DNA of 42,926 bases from Nonlabens dokdonensis (GCF_002162835.1 NZ_MAAX01000014.1:1-42926), one strand, 5' to 3'; shown: positions 8,738 through 17,562, counted from the first letter of the stretch. The notes: generated by a model from the sequence alone, not told the origin. A program made the numbers and translations.

Positions 8738-9352
8738 TTAAATTTCTATTCCCATAAAACTCATGAAACCAAATGCCATAAGTCCAGTAATAATAAATGT
8801 AATTCCTAATCCACGTAATGGAGCAGGTACATTTGAATAAGTGATTTTTTCACGTATAGCAGCGATAGCAAGAATGGCTAGGAAGAAACCTATACCACTA
8901 CCTACACCATATACTGCAGACTCTCCTATACCAGAGAAATCTTTTTGTTGCATAAATAAAGATCCACCTAAAATGGCACAGTTTACAGCGATAAGTGGTA
9001 AGAATATACCCAAAGCTCCATATAAAGCCGGTGCAAATCTTTCAACAACCATTTCTACTAATTGTACCATACTTGCAATTACAGCAATGAACATGATAAA
9101 ACTTAAAAATGATAAATCAATGTTTGCATACTCTGCATCTAACCAAGTTAAAGCACCAGGCTTTAGTAAATACGTATCGAGTAACCAGTTAATAGGCACT
9201 GTAATTCCTAATACAAAAACCACAGCTGCACCTAAACCTACTGCTGTTTTAACAGATTTTGATACTGCTAGATAAGAACACATACCTAAGAAGTAGGCAA
9301 AAACCATGTTCTCTATGAAAATACTTTTAACGAAGAGATTAATTAAATCCAT
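8738..9352 (-). CDS. nqrE: Na+-translocating NADH:quinone reductase subunit E
   Basis: This 204-residue integral membrane subunit has six predicted helices. It shares the NqrD/NqrE fold, with the [15 protein letters not shown] segment near the N-terminus and [14 protein letters not shown] in the middle. The cysteines in these two half-repeats (Cys25-region and the VNCAIL cysteine) correspond to those that bind an iron centre between NqrD and NqrE. It is 17 nt after nqrD and 15 nt before nqrF. Length is close to the family norm. Confidence 0.96.
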   Translation of the reverse strand: MDLINLFVKSIFIENMVFAYFLGMCSYLAVSKSVKTAVGLGAAVVFVLGITVPINWLLDTYLLKPGALTWLDAEYANIDLSFLSFIMFIAVIASMVQLVEMVVERFAPALYGALGIFLPLIAVNCAILGGSLFMQQKDFSGIGESAVYGVGSGIGFFLAILAIAAIREKITYSNVPAPLRGLGITFIITGLMAFGFMSFMGIEI

Positions 9353-9369
9353 GTTTTCTATTTCTTAGA

Positions 9370-10071
9370 TTAATTTTGTTCAATTAAAGTTCTGTTGCGG
9401 CTGCGCTGTATCCAAATAATGATACCAACTGTAATTAACGCCATAGGCGATAATAACATAAGACCATTATTTACATATCCTGCATCATAAAATGATTGAG
9501 GTATTACCTCCATACCAAGTAATTTACCTGCTCCTAATAATTCTCTAAAGAAAGCAACTAGAATTAAGATAAATGCATATCCTGCCGCATTACCTATACC
9601 ATCAAGAAATGATTTATACACACCATTTCCTAAAGCAAATGCCTCAAGACGTCCCATCACAATACAGTTAGTAATAATTAATCCTACAAAAACAGATAGT
9701 TCTTTAGAAACATCATAAGCGTAAGCTCTAAGAATTTGATCAACTAAAATTACTAACGCTGCTACAACCACTAATTGAACAATAATTCTAATCCTAGAAG
9801 GAATCAAATTACGCAACATTGAGATGATCATGTTAGAAAATGCCATTACCGCCATTACAGCTATGGACATTACGATAGCAGGTTTCAATTGCACTGTAAT
9901 TGCAAGTGCACTACAAATACCTAAAACTTGAACTGTAATTGGATTGTTGTCCGTAAAAGGATCAGCAAGTAGTTTTCTATTCTTCTTTCCTAAAAGACCT
10001 TCTCTCTCATCGGTGTCTGACAAGAAAAGAATCAAATCTTCTTTCTTATTAATATTTTTATTTTCAGCCAT
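9370..10071 (-). CDS. nqrD: Na+-translocating NADH:quinone reductase subunit D
   Basis: This 233-residue membrane subunit pairs with NqrE. The conserved part begins around residue 40 (DPFTDNNPITVQVLGICSALA) and includes the second iron-site cysteine in IITNCIVMGRLEAFA. The protein has roughly 25-30 more N-terminal residues than typical NqrD, and these are charged (MAENKNINKKEDLILFLSDT). No internal ATG, GTG or TTG offers a shorter start, so the extension appears genuine. The gap to nqrC is 40 nt, wider than elsewhere in the operon, and holds a copy of the iterated palindrome. Confidence 0.94.
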   Translation of the reverse strand: MAENKNINKKEDLILFLSDTDEREGLLGKKNRKLLADPFTDNNPITVQVLGICSALAITVQLKPAIVMSIAVMAVMAFSNMIISMLRNLIPSRIRIIVQLVVVAALVILVDQILRAYAYDVSKELSVFVGLIITNCIVMGRLEAFALGNGVYKSFLDGIGNAAGYAFILILVAFFRELLGAGKLLGMEVIPQSFYDAGYVNNGLMLLSPMALITVGIIIWIQRSRNRTLIEQN

Positions 10072-10088
10072 TACGGTTGGATTTATAT

Positions 10089-10104
10089 CGCTTTCGCGAA
10101 AGCG
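10089..10104. repeat. iterated palindrome, between nqrC and nqrD
   Basis: Perfect 16-bp copy in the 40-nt gap between nqrC and nqrD, inside an operon that must be read through. The other spacers of this operon are 2 to 17 nt, so the element accounts for most of the extra length. Confidence 0.95.
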
Positions 10105-10111
10105 GAACTAA

Positions 10112-10837
10112 TTAATTAGAAGCCACTTTTACGTTAGTATTATTTTTAAAATAAGGAAGGTAATTTATCAAACGCTCTGATATCATATCAGTAACTCCAT
10201 CACCAGTAATAGTAGCTCCAGAGATAGCATCTATTGCATTATCATCTTTGTTATCACCACCTTGATAACCTTTTGCTACAGATACTCCGATAAAATTACC
10301 AGCATCATCAAAGATTTTTTCGTCATCAAATCTCTTTCTGAACCAAGTTTGAGTAATTTCTGCACCTAAACCAGGAGTCTCTGCTTTATGATCAAACACA
10401 GCTCCTTTGATGGTATTCACATCATCTTTTAAAGCTATATAACCCCAAATTGCATCCCATAAACCTTTACCTCTCAAAGGAACGATATAGTACTTTGCTC
10501 CTTCAATATCAGCAACGTAAAGAGGAAAAGCTTGTTCTTCTACATCTTTCTTAAGTTCTTTTTTAAGATCAACGGTAAAAGCATCTACATCATTACGTTC
10601 TTGTCCTTTACTGTCTAGTGCTATACGCTCAACTATATATTTGTCAAACGGGATTTGAGCACTATCTCTTGCCACCTCGATACCTACGGTACCAAGAATG
10701 TTTTGCATCTTTTCATTCTTAACATTTTCTGCCTGCTCTGGCTGTAAAGCTGTCGCAGTTAACGCAAGAGCACTTGCCACTACTGCAATAAGTAGTACGA
10801 CAAATAAAAATGTATAAGCATTTGAATTTCTATCCAT
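10112..10837 (-). CDS. nqrC: Na+-translocating NADH:quinone reductase subunit C
   Basis: This 241-residue subunit has one N-terminal membrane helix (about 8-30) and a large domain on the far side of the membrane. The FMN attachment motif DAISGAT is present, so Thr209 should carry phosphoester-linked FMN put on by the ApbE transferase. It starts 2 nt after nqrB ends and is followed by a palindrome-bearing gap before nqrD. Upstream of the FMN site, the family motif ETPGLGAEI is also present. Confidence 0.96.
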   Translation of the reverse strand: MDRNSNAYTFLFVVLLIAVVASALALTATALQPEQAENVKNEKMQNILGTVGIEVARDSAQIPFDKYIVERIALDSKGQERNDVDAFTVDLKKELKKDVEEQAFPLYVADIEGAKYYIVPLRGKGLWDAIWGYIALKDDVNTIKGAVFDHKAETPGLGAEITQTWFRKRFDDEKIFDDAGNFIGVSVAKGYQGGDNKDDNAIDAISGATITGDGVTDMISERLINYLPYFKNNTNVKVASN

Positions 10838-10839
10838 TT

Positions 10840-12015
10840 CTAAGCTGTTTGAAGTTTTGCCTTAGCTTTTGCAAGGCGTTTTTTACGTTTTGATACATTT
10901 CCTTGAATCACGTAATGATCAATAGTAGGAGCAAATACGTTCATCAATAATATTGCTAACATGATTCCCTCTGGATATGCTGGATTGAATACTCGTATCA
11001 TAACACCAAAGAATCCACAAAGAAAACCATAGATCCATTTCCCTTTCATTGTTTGAGCGGCACTTACTGGGTCTGTAGCCATAAAGACAAGACCGAAGGC
11101 TAATCCTCCTACCACAAGATGCATATACCAGTCAAATTGCATTAAAGCATTCAAACCAAAAGCATTGAAAATCAATCCCATTACTGCCGCACCGGCAAAT
11201 CCACCTACTATAATTCTCCAACTTCCTACTTTAGTAAGCATTAAGACTGCTGCACCTATAAGCACAGCGATAGTTGAAGTCTCAGATACAGAACCTGGAA
11301 TAAAACCAGCTGCTGCGTCAAAAAAGCTATAAGCAACAGATTTACCTTGTGCAAGTGTTCCTAAAATCGTTTCTCCAGAAATGCTATCAGTTGCACCTTG
11401 ATGCACCCATATAGCGTTACCAGACATATATAAAGGGTATGCAAAGAATGCAAATGCACGTGCGGTAAGAGCTGGATTTAAAATATTCATTCCGGTACCA
11501 CCGAATGCCTCTTTACCAATTAATACAGCGAAAGCAACTGAGATCGCAAGCATCCATAATGGAATATCTACCGGAAAAATCATCGGTATTAAAAGCCCTG
11601 TAACTAAGTATCCCTCATTAACCTCATGACCTCTGTATATTGCAAAAATAAACTCGATCGTTAATCCCACTACATAACTTACAATAATTAAAGGCGTTAC
11701 TAAAATAGCACCTTCAATAAAAGCATCCCAAAAAGGAACATCAGTTACATTAGCTAGTCCCATTTCTTGATACAAGTATTGAGCACCTGTATTCCACATA
11801 CCAAAAAGTAGTGCTGGTATTAAAGCAAGTACAACTGTAATCATTGTACGCTTTAAATCCACCACATCTCTAATGTGGGCACCTTTTTTAGTGGTGTGAT
11901 TAGGAGTAAATAAAAAAGTGTCGAAAGCATTTATCGCTGGTGCAAATTTTTCAAATTTTTGCCCAGGTTCAAACGGCTTTCTCGCTTGGTCTAATTTGTT
12001 TCTAACCCATTTCAT
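10840..12015 (-). CDS. nqrB: Na+-translocating NADH:quinone reductase subunit B
   Basis: This 391-residue membrane subunit has about ten helices and carries riboflavin and a covalent FMN. It is a major part of the Na+ path and the quinone site. FMN should be attached at Thr216 in DSISGETILG. The residue before the threonine is Glu, where the usual ApbE recognition motif has Ala (SGAT). It lies between nqrA (3-nt gap) and nqrC (2-nt gap). Length is slightly below that of Vibrio NqrB. Confidence 0.96.
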   Translation of the reverse strand: MKWVRNKLDQARKPFEPGQKFEKFAPAINAFDTFLFTPNHTTKKGAHIRDVVDLKRTMITVVLALIPALLFGMWNTGAQYLYQEMGLANVTDVPFWDAFIEGAILVTPLIIVSYVVGLTIEFIFAIYRGHEVNEGYLVTGLLIPMIFPVDIPLWMLAISVAFAVLIGKEAFGGTGMNILNPALTARAFAFFAYPLYMSGNAIWVHQGATDSISGETILGTLAQGKSVAYSFFDAAAGFIPGSVSETSTIAVLIGAAVLMLTKVGSWRIIVGGFAGAAVMGLIFNAFGLNALMQFDWYMHLVVGGLAFGLVFMATDPVSAAQTMKGKWIYGFLCGFFGVMIRVFNPAYPEGIMLAILLMNVFAPTIDHYVIQGNVSKRKKRLAKAKAKLQTA

Positions 12016-12018
12016 AGT

Positions 12019-13362
12019 CTATCCTACTTCTGTTAACATTAAATCTAAACCTAGACGTATCACTTCTTGTGCCTCTAGTTTAGACGTATTAGTAAAATCA
12101 ATAAGAGCAAAATCTTCAGGAGCTACTTCATAAATCCCAAGATTTTCCATTCTTTCTATATTTCCTGCCATGCAAGCCTTGATAAGCTGTAATGGATAAA
12201 TATCCATAGGCATTACTTCTTCCATTTCACCAGTTACTACTAGTGCACGATCTTCACCATTTAAGTTGGTATCAACTTCTCTTTTACCTCCTAACAACTT
12301 AGAAAAAGAAGTTCCAGCGTTAGATGGCACCTTATTACGTGTAAACGGTAACCACCCTAGTAAAGCATACTCATTCCCTTCTGGAATAAGAGTAAGTGTA
12401 TTATGATAAAAATTCAAAAACTGGTTGTTTTCTAACTTATCACCAGTAAGCACATCTCCCGAGATGATTCTAGTATTATCTGTATCCACCTCACCGATTA
12501 TACTACTTACATTAGCACCTATAATCGTTTTGTAATATTGGCGATCAGCTTCTTTTGCATCTGTTCCTACTAGCGCAACAGTTCGTTCTGGTTTAAACTC
12601 ACCAGTTAGAAACAAGTTACCTATAATGGCAACATCTTCTGCACCTACTGTCCATACACGCTCTCCCATATTAATGGGATCTATCTTATGTATTTGAACG
12701 CCAGTATTCCCTGCAGGATGCGGTCCTTTTACAGTATGAACATCTGCATTTTTTACATCCTTTAAAGAAGAACCTTTACCTACGCAAAGGTGTACTTTTC
12801 CAGAGGTAAGCTTACTTAAAGCTGTAATACCTGCTTGAAACGCATCTTTCTTATCTGCAAGAAAAACTTCAGGATCACCAGCTAATGGAGCTGTTGCATA
12901 AGCAGATATAAAAATAGACTTAGGTGTATCCTCAGAACTGGCAATAACGCTATACGGACGCTGAATAATAAAAGGCCAGCATCCACCTTCTAGTAACAGT
13001 GATTTAATCTGATCTGCAGAGGCTGTAGCCACATCTACTTTGCCATGAGAAATCGCATCAGAATTTCCATCTGCTGTAATTTTCACTTCTAGTATACGTC
13101 TTTTGGCACCACGTAAAATTTCAGAAATCGTTCCACTTACAGGAGCTACAAATTTTACTTTTTCATCGTACTTTGAATAAAAAAGCGGTTCACCAGCTTT
13201 AACAGCCGCTCCTTCCTTAAGTATCAACTTAGGTACAACAGCGTGAAAATCAGCAGGTTTTATAGCATAAATGGAAGACTTTGAAGCTGTTACAATAGTA
13301 TTGCTAGCTTCTCCTTTGAGCTTAAGATCAAGCCCTTTTCTAATCTTAATGTCCTTTGACAT
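12019..13362 (-). CDS. nqrA: Na+-translocating NADH:quinone reductase subunit A
   Basis: This 447-residue peripheral cytoplasmic subunit is the first gene of the nqr operon and has the normal family length. Recognisable segments are the N-terminal IRKGLDLKLKG, the biotinyl-like AVVPKLILKEGAAVKAGEPL with KFVAPVSG, and HPAGNTGVQIHKIDPI. It associates with NqrB at the quinone site. A -7 element lies 33 nt upstream of the start, with a palindrome copy further out in the divergent intergenic region. Confidence 0.97.
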   Translation of the reverse strand: MSKDIKIRKGLDLKLKGEASNTIVTASKSSIYAIKPADFHAVVPKLILKEGAAVKAGEPLFYSKYDEKVKFVAPVSGTISEILRGAKRRILEVKITADGNSDAISHGKVDVATASADQIKSLLLEGGCWPFIIQRPYSVIASSEDTPKSIFISAYATAPLAGDPEVFLADKKDAFQAGITALSKLTSGKVHLCVGKGSSLKDVKNADVHTVKGPHPAGNTGVQIHKIDPINMGERVWTVGAEDVAIIGNLFLTGEFKPERTVALVGTDAKEADRQYYKTIIGANVSSIIGEVDTDNTRIISGDVLTGDKLENNQFLNFYHNTLTLIPEGNEYALLGWLPFTRNKVPSNAGTSFSKLLGGKREVDTNLNGEDRALVVTGEMEEVMPMDIYPLQLIKACMAGNIERMENLGIYEVAPEDFALIDFTNTSKLEAQEVIRLGLDLMLTEVG

Positions 13363-13395
13363 AGGATGTTATATTTAGTCTTTTATAAAAGTCTG

Positions 13396-13403
13396 CAAAT
13401 TTA
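13396..13403 (-). promoter_or_regulatory. -7 promoter element of the nqr operon
   Basis: The minus strand reads TAAATTTG followed by C, a full match to TAnnTTTG, 33 nt upstream of the nqrA ATG. No clear TTG was found at the -33 distance. Inference from consensus. Confidence 0.5.
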
Positions 13404-13480
13404 CGATATAATGATCTGAAATGTAACTTAAATAATTATTTAGACTCTCTCTAAATAGATCTTTTAATTAGTTTTGGCAC

Positions 13481-13496
13481 CGCTTTCGCGAAAGCG
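13481..13496. repeat. iterated palindrome, between divergent nqrA and the T9SS plug gene
   Basis: Perfect 16-bp copy in the divergent intergenic region, 50 nt before the ATG of the plug-domain gene. An in-frame upstream ATG would make a protein start reading L-S-R-K-R through this copy; that start is rejected because the signal peptide begins at 13546. Confidence 0.95.
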
Positions 13497-13545
13497 TAAT
13501 TATCAACTAACTTTAAGTTATATTTATCCTTTATTGCAATCCTAT

Positions 13546-14805
13546 ATGAAGTCGTATATTTTATTATCAATTACAGTTCTTTTTAGTTTTTTTTATGGCT
13601 ATTCTCAAACCATGGATGAGCTGGTTAACGATCCTGATTATATTAAATCGGTTACTTTTAACAAACCTCCAGAGAACATGCTTCCTATATTTACTTTAGG
13701 TGAAGGATTTGAAATAAGTTTTGACGATGTTATAGGCGACGAGGCTGATTATTACTACCAGTTTGAACATTATGACTACGACTGGAACCCTAGTCAATTA
13801 TTTAAAAATGAATTTTTACAAGGTATTGATGATATGCGCATATTTAATTATCGCAATTCCTTTACCACGATTCAACCTTATTCACATTACGATCTAAGAA
13901 TCCCAAATCAATTTACACAAGGATTTAAAGTAAGTGGCAATTACATGATACACATATATAATGATGATCGCGAGCTTGTGTTCTCAAGAAAGTTCATGGT
14001 ACTAGACGAGAAAGCTGTGGTAGGTGTAGAAATTAAAAGAGCTCGAGATCTACAGTTTGTAAATTCTCAACAGCGTGTTCAGTTCTTTGTAGATTCTGGA
14101 GAGATTAACTTCATAAATCCTAACGATCAGCTCAAAGTGGCTATCATTCAAAACAGTGATTTGAATACAGTTATTACAGATATAAAACCACAATTCAACC
14201 TAGGAAATAAACAAGTTTACAGATATGATGAAAAGACATCTTTCTGGGCCGGAAACGAATTTTTAAATTTTGAAAATCGAGACTTCAGATCACCTAATGT
14301 GAACATAGATTTTGTACGTAAGAAAGATCTTTATGAAGCCTACTTATTTGTTGACGGACCACGCAAAGATCTAGAATACACTTTTAACCCAGATATTAAC
14401 GGGAACTTTCTAGTCACCACTATTGATAATGAAGATAACGACGTCCAGGCAGAATATGTAAATATTCACTTTGCACTCGATACACAAGGAATTCAATTGC
14501 CACCAGATGCTCAAGTATACATTATGGGTAATTATAATGCATTCCAGCTACAGGAAGAAAATGAAGCTGTTTTTAATCCTAAATCTGGTAAATATGAAGC
14601 TATAATCTTATTAAAGCAAGGGTTTTACAACTACCGTTACCAAGTTATCTATGAAGACGGCACGCAAGACCCAGGTTTTATAAGCGGTAATAAATGGCAA
14701 ACAGAAAATCAATATTCGGTTCTTGCTTATTATAGAGAGTTAGGTGGTCGTTACGATCAACTAATAGGAATAGGAGAAGCAAACTCTCAGAATATTACGA
14801 ATTAA
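13546..14805 (+). CDS. type IX secretion system plug-domain protein (DUF5103)
   Basis: This 419-residue protein starts at 13546 with a clear Sec signal peptide (MKSYILLSITVLFSFFYGYSQ). An upstream in-frame ATG at 13474 would bury the signal. The mature part matches the DUF5103 family, renamed T9SS plug after the protein found closing the SprA translocon: DPDYIKSVTF, LGEGFEISFDD, the YYYQFEHYDYDWNPSQL segment, and a C-terminal beta-sandwich region starting near AQVYIMGNYN. It is expected to be periplasmic or outer-membrane associated. It is not clustered with other T9SS genes here; porT lies 10 kb away. Confidence 0.88.
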   Translation: MKSYILLSITVLFSFFYGYSQTMDELVNDPDYIKSVTFNKPPENMLPIFTLGEGFEISFDDVIGDEADYYYQFEHYDYDWNPSQLFKNEFLQGIDDMRIFNYRNSFTTIQPYSHYDLRIPNQFTQGFKVSGNYMIHIYNDDRELVFSRKFMVLDEKAVVGVEIKRARDLQFVNSQQRVQFFVDSGEINFINPNDQLKVAIIQNSDLNTVITDIKPQFNLGNKQVYRYDEKTSFWAGNEFLNFENRDFRSPNVNIDFVRKKDLYEAYLFVDGPRKDLEYTFNPDINGNFLVTTIDNEDNDVQAEYVNIHFALDTQGIQLPPDAQVYIMGNYNAFQLQEENEAVFNPKSGKYEAIILLKQGFYNYRYQVIYEDGTQDPGFISGNKWQTENQYSVLAYYRELGGRYDQLIGIGEANSQNITN

Positions 14806-14828
14806 TTCGAATGTTTCAATTAAATAAA

Positions 14829-14866
14829 AAAGATACTTAGAAATTATTTCAAAGTATCTTAATTTT
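14829..14866. terminator. bidirectional intrinsic terminator
   Basis: A 9-bp stem (14830-14838 with 14852-14860) encloses a 13-nt loop between two convergent genes. A-rich sequence lies on the left and AATTTTT on the right, so it can serve both the plug-domain gene and the small membrane gene. Confidence 0.7.
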
Positions 14867-15114
14867 TATAAATATGTCCATGACACTATCGCTATAATCA
14901 ATATCACAAAAGAAAATTGAACTATTAGAACATTTCTTTTTAGGTTTTTACGGTGATATATTAACATGCTCAAACCTGCAATAAACATTAGTCCATAAAA
15001 TATCATTCTGTTAACAAAAGTATCTACTAGAAAGTTAATTTCAAACAATGATATTCCTATTACTAGAATTAAAAAATATGCTAATGCGTGTCGGTTTCTT
15101 TTATCTAAAATCAT
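14866..15114 (-). CDS. small three-helix membrane protein, unknown
   Basis: This 82-residue protein starts MILDKRNRHALAYFLI. A start nine codons upstream would overlap the preceding gene and is less likely. Three hydrophobic segments (about 12-28, 34-50 and 63-80) are separated by short charged loops, including YHRKNLKRN. I recognise no family. It lies 11 nt after the cysteine-rich lipoprotein gene on the same strand, suggesting a two-gene unit. By analogy with many small gene pairs it could protect or help export its partner, but nothing in the sequence proves that. Confidence 0.6.
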   Translation of the reverse strand: MILDKRNRHALAYFLILVIGISLFEINFLVDTFVNRMIFYGLMFIAGLSMLIYHRKNLKRNVLIVQFSFVILIIAIVSWTYL

Positions 15115-15125
15115 AGTAAAAACTT

Positions 15126-15749
15126 TTAAGACGCCCCACATCTTTGATATTGTATGTCGCAGTCATCTACTTCAGATAAATACAAAGCGGTTATAACTCC
15201 ATAACAAACAACACCACCAAACAAAGTCAGATTTAATGCAGAACAACCAACAGCTTCTAAAGTGTAAGCTGCCGAAGCTTGCACTAAGCAATTTCTTCGT
15301 TCCCTATCACAAAAAGGGTCAGATTCTACTTGAGAATTATAATAACCAGTTTGATGTATTAAATCGACTAATTCTATCTCACTTATTTCCTTTATATTAT
15401 AGGTATCTTGAAGGTAATTTAAATCTTGTACAAATTCATTTTGAAAATTTATAAACTCCGATGTCGTTTCAAAACCAAGAGATTGACCTAATAATTCTAC
15501 ATCATCATTTTCTTCTGCAACTAACTGATTTAATAATTCCAAATTGTAATTCTTATTCAAAAGTCGATCGTTTTTTTCTATTAAACTAAGGAACCTCCCA
15601 TCATCTAATATGGCATTGGCGCTAATTTTGGAAATAAAATTTTGACTTTCTTCCGTTTGATAGTTTTCTATTCCTTCTTTTGAACAGGCATTTATTATAA
15701 AACATAAAATCAAAAGTATTATCGGAAAATATTTCTTTTTAATTCTCAT
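15126..15749 (-). CDS. lipoprotein with symmetric six-cysteine C-terminal domain, unknown
   Basis: This 207-residue protein has a lipoprotein signal ending at Cys22 (FIINAC). A helical, Glu/Asn-rich middle (about 30-140) follows. The last 61 residues contain Cys147, 154, 169, 182, 197 and 204, spaced 6-14-12-14-6, a mirror-symmetric pattern. The segment between them is hydrophobic and rich in Ala, Gly and Leu (LVQASAAY, LTLFGGVV), which suggests a helical hairpin closed by disulfides. Flavobacterial genomes hold other small secreted proteins with comparable Cys/Ala/Gly tails, but I know no function. The gene is AT-rich and heads a two-gene unit. Confidence 0.75.
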   Translation of the reverse strand: MRIKKKYFPIILLILCFIINACSKEGIENYQTEESQNFISKISANAILDDGRFLSLIEKNDRLLNKNYNLELLNQLVAEENDDVELLGQSLGFETTSEFINFQNEFVQDLNYLQDTYNIKEISEIELVDLIHQTGYYNSQVESDPFCDRERRNCLVQASAAYTLEAVGCSALNLTLFGGVVCYGVITALYLSEVDDCDIQYQRCGAS

Positions 15750-15944
15750 ACATAAAATTTTAAATGATTAATATTATTTTATCCTTGCAAAGATTTTTTA
15801 AATCAAAAAAAAAACGTTATTATCAAATAAATCATTATGTTTAACAGCATTTTATTCTTGATAAGCAAAAACTTTAAAATTTGTATAATTTAGTGTTTAG
15901 GATTCCAAACACCTTAATTACATTTATTTAACTGCTACAAATAA

Positions 15945-17144
15945 ATGAAACCTACCACCAGATCGCTTATTAAATATAGAGGTGAAGAATGTCTTAATTG
16001 CGGCACTCCACTCGACGTAGAAGACAAGTACTGCCATCAATGTGGACAGCTCAATTCTAAAAAGCAGCTTGCGCTCAAAGATTTCTTTGGAGAGTTCTTC
16101 TCTAACATCTTTTCTTATGACAGTCGTATCTGGCGTACGATTACACATCTATTATTCAAACCTGGTTTTGTAAGCAAGCAATTTATAAGTGGTAAAAGAT
16201 TAAGCTATGCAAATCCTTTTCGGTTTTTTCTAAGCGTTTGTATTGTGTTCTTTTTGATGGTACAAGCTCAAGAATTTTTTAGGTATTTTACCGAAGAACA
16301 AGTGGAAAAAGTACTGAATAAAAATGACGATCAGGAGGCAGAGGTCGATATAGAAAACGGTTTAATTTCTATAAAAATGCAAGATGACAAAGAAGAAATT
16401 ACACTCACAGACGAAGAATTAAAAGAGATAGAGAACAGCTCTTTTGCAGGTAAAATGGTAGCTAGCAAATTAAGAAAAGAGCAAGAAAGTAGATTAAAAA
16501 ACGATAGTCTTAAAACATCGGTAGCAAGCGCAACGAGCAAGAACACACTCCAGAAGATCTCACAAACAAAGCTAGACAGCCTTAGCACCACACAGCGCTT
16601 CTTTACGCAAACAGACTACTATTCAGATTTTTACGACGAGTATAAAATTGCTGATACTTCAACAGCTCTAGAAAAGATGGAACACCAAAACTCCAAATAC
16701 AATAGAGCCATTTATGATAAAGTAATTTTAATGAACAAAATAGGTGAAGATCCTTCCATTCTAGGAGACATTATCCTTCCTAAACTGCCCATTTTTCTAT
16801 TTCTATTTACTCCTATTTTAACTTTGTTCTTATGGCTACTTTATCTCAGAAGAGATTTTACTTATATGGAGCATTTGATTTTTGCCTTCAATACTTTGAC
16901 ATTTGTATTTCTAAGTATGATCTTATTATTTATTATTAAATGGATCACTTTAGGATATGTAAATCTAGCGCAGGTTTTCTTTTGGTTTATAGGACCTTTT
17001 TATTTCTACAAAGCTTTACGTAATTTTTACTCACAGAAGCGATTTAAAACAATCATTAAATTTTTATTAGTAAGTTTTATATTTGTTATAGGACTTATAA
17101 CAGGAATAAGTTTACTACTTTTGGTGGGTATAGCACTTTATTAG
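15945..17144 (+). CDS. DUF3667 membrane protein with N-terminal zinc ribbon
   Basis: This 399-residue protein matches the Bacteroidota DUF3667 family. The N-terminus has a zinc ribbon with Cys16, Cys19, Cys30 and Cys33 (CLNCG...CHQCG). The conserved block DSRIWRTITHLLFKPGFVSKQF follows, and then GKRLSYANPFRFFLSVCIVFF, the first membrane helix. A long charged region (about 110-265, with DDQEAEVDIENG and DKEEITLTDEE) separates this from four more C-terminal helices. The function is unknown. It ends 3 nt before apaG, so the two are likely co-transcribed. Confidence 0.88.
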   Translation: MKPTTRSLIKYRGEECLNCGTPLDVEDKYCHQCGQLNSKKQLALKDFFGEFFSNIFSYDSRIWRTITHLLFKPGFVSKQFISGKRLSYANPFRFFLSVCIVFFLMVQAQEFFRYFTEEQVEKVLNKNDDQEAEVDIENGLISIKMQDDKEEITLTDEELKEIENSSFAGKMVASKLRKEQESRLKNDSLKTSVASATSKNTLQKISQTKLDSLSTTQRFFTQTDYYSDFYDEYKIADTSTALEKMEHQNSKYNRAIYDKVILMNKIGEDPSILGDIILPKLPIFLFLFTPILTLFLWLLYLRRDFTYMEHLIFAFNTLTFVFLSMILLFIIKWITLGYVNLAQVFFWFIGPFYFYKALRNFYSQKRFKTIIKFLLVSFIFVIGLITGISLLLLVGIALY

Positions 17145-17147
17145 AAT

Positions 17148-17534
17148 ATGTTACAGCAAATTACAAGAGGTATTAAGATAACTGTTAAGACCAGTTTTGA
17201 AGGTACATTTTATAAAAATTATAAAATGCAATTTGCCTTTGCTTATACTATAACTATTGAAAATCAAAGTAAAGATTCTGTCCAGCTTACCTCTAGACAC
17301 TGGCGCATAAAAGATAGTTTGAGCCGCATAGAGCATGTAGATGGAGAAGGTGTTATAGGTAAAAAACCTGTTCTCAAGCCAGGAGATTCTCACACATATC
17401 AAAGCGGCTGTCTCTTGTCATCACCTTTTGGAAACATGAGCGGCTTTTACAATATGGTCAACTTTGCTACTTCTAATCAATTTAGAGTTGTTGTTCCTAC
17501 ATTTAAGTTGAGTGCTCCTTTTGCCTTGAATTGA
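17148..17534 (+). CDS. apaG: ApaG domain protein
   Basis: This 128-residue ApaG/DUF525 protein has an immunoglobulin-like fold. Diagnostic segments are TRGIKITVKTSFEG, the FAYTITIENQSKDSVQL strand pair, and SRHWRIKDSLSRIEHVDGEGVIGKKPVLKPG. The C-terminal SSPFGNMSGFYNMV is also typical. Its biochemical role is unsettled: ApaG has been linked to Co2+/Mg2+ phenotypes, and the domain occurs in some F-box proteins. It starts 3 nt after the DUF3667 gene. Confidence 0.93.
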   Translation: MLQQITRGIKITVKTSFEGTFYKNYKMQFAFAYTITIENQSKDSVQLTSRHWRIKDSLSRIEHVDGEGVIGKKPVLKPGDSHTYQSGCLLSSPFGNMSGFYNMVNFATSNQFRVVVPTFKLSAPFALN

Positions 17535-17546
17535 TTTTAAGGTTCT

Positions 17547-17562
17547 CGCTTTCGCGAAAGCG
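17547..17562. repeat. iterated palindrome, between apaG and pruA
   Basis: Perfect 16-bp copy, 12 nt after the apaG stop codon and 111 nt before the pruA start. Confidence 0.95.

Noticed and set aside
13474-13545. 24-residue N-terminal extension of the T9SS plug-domain protein
   Set aside because: It would place LSRKR from the palindrome ahead of a clear Sec signal peptide starting at 13546.
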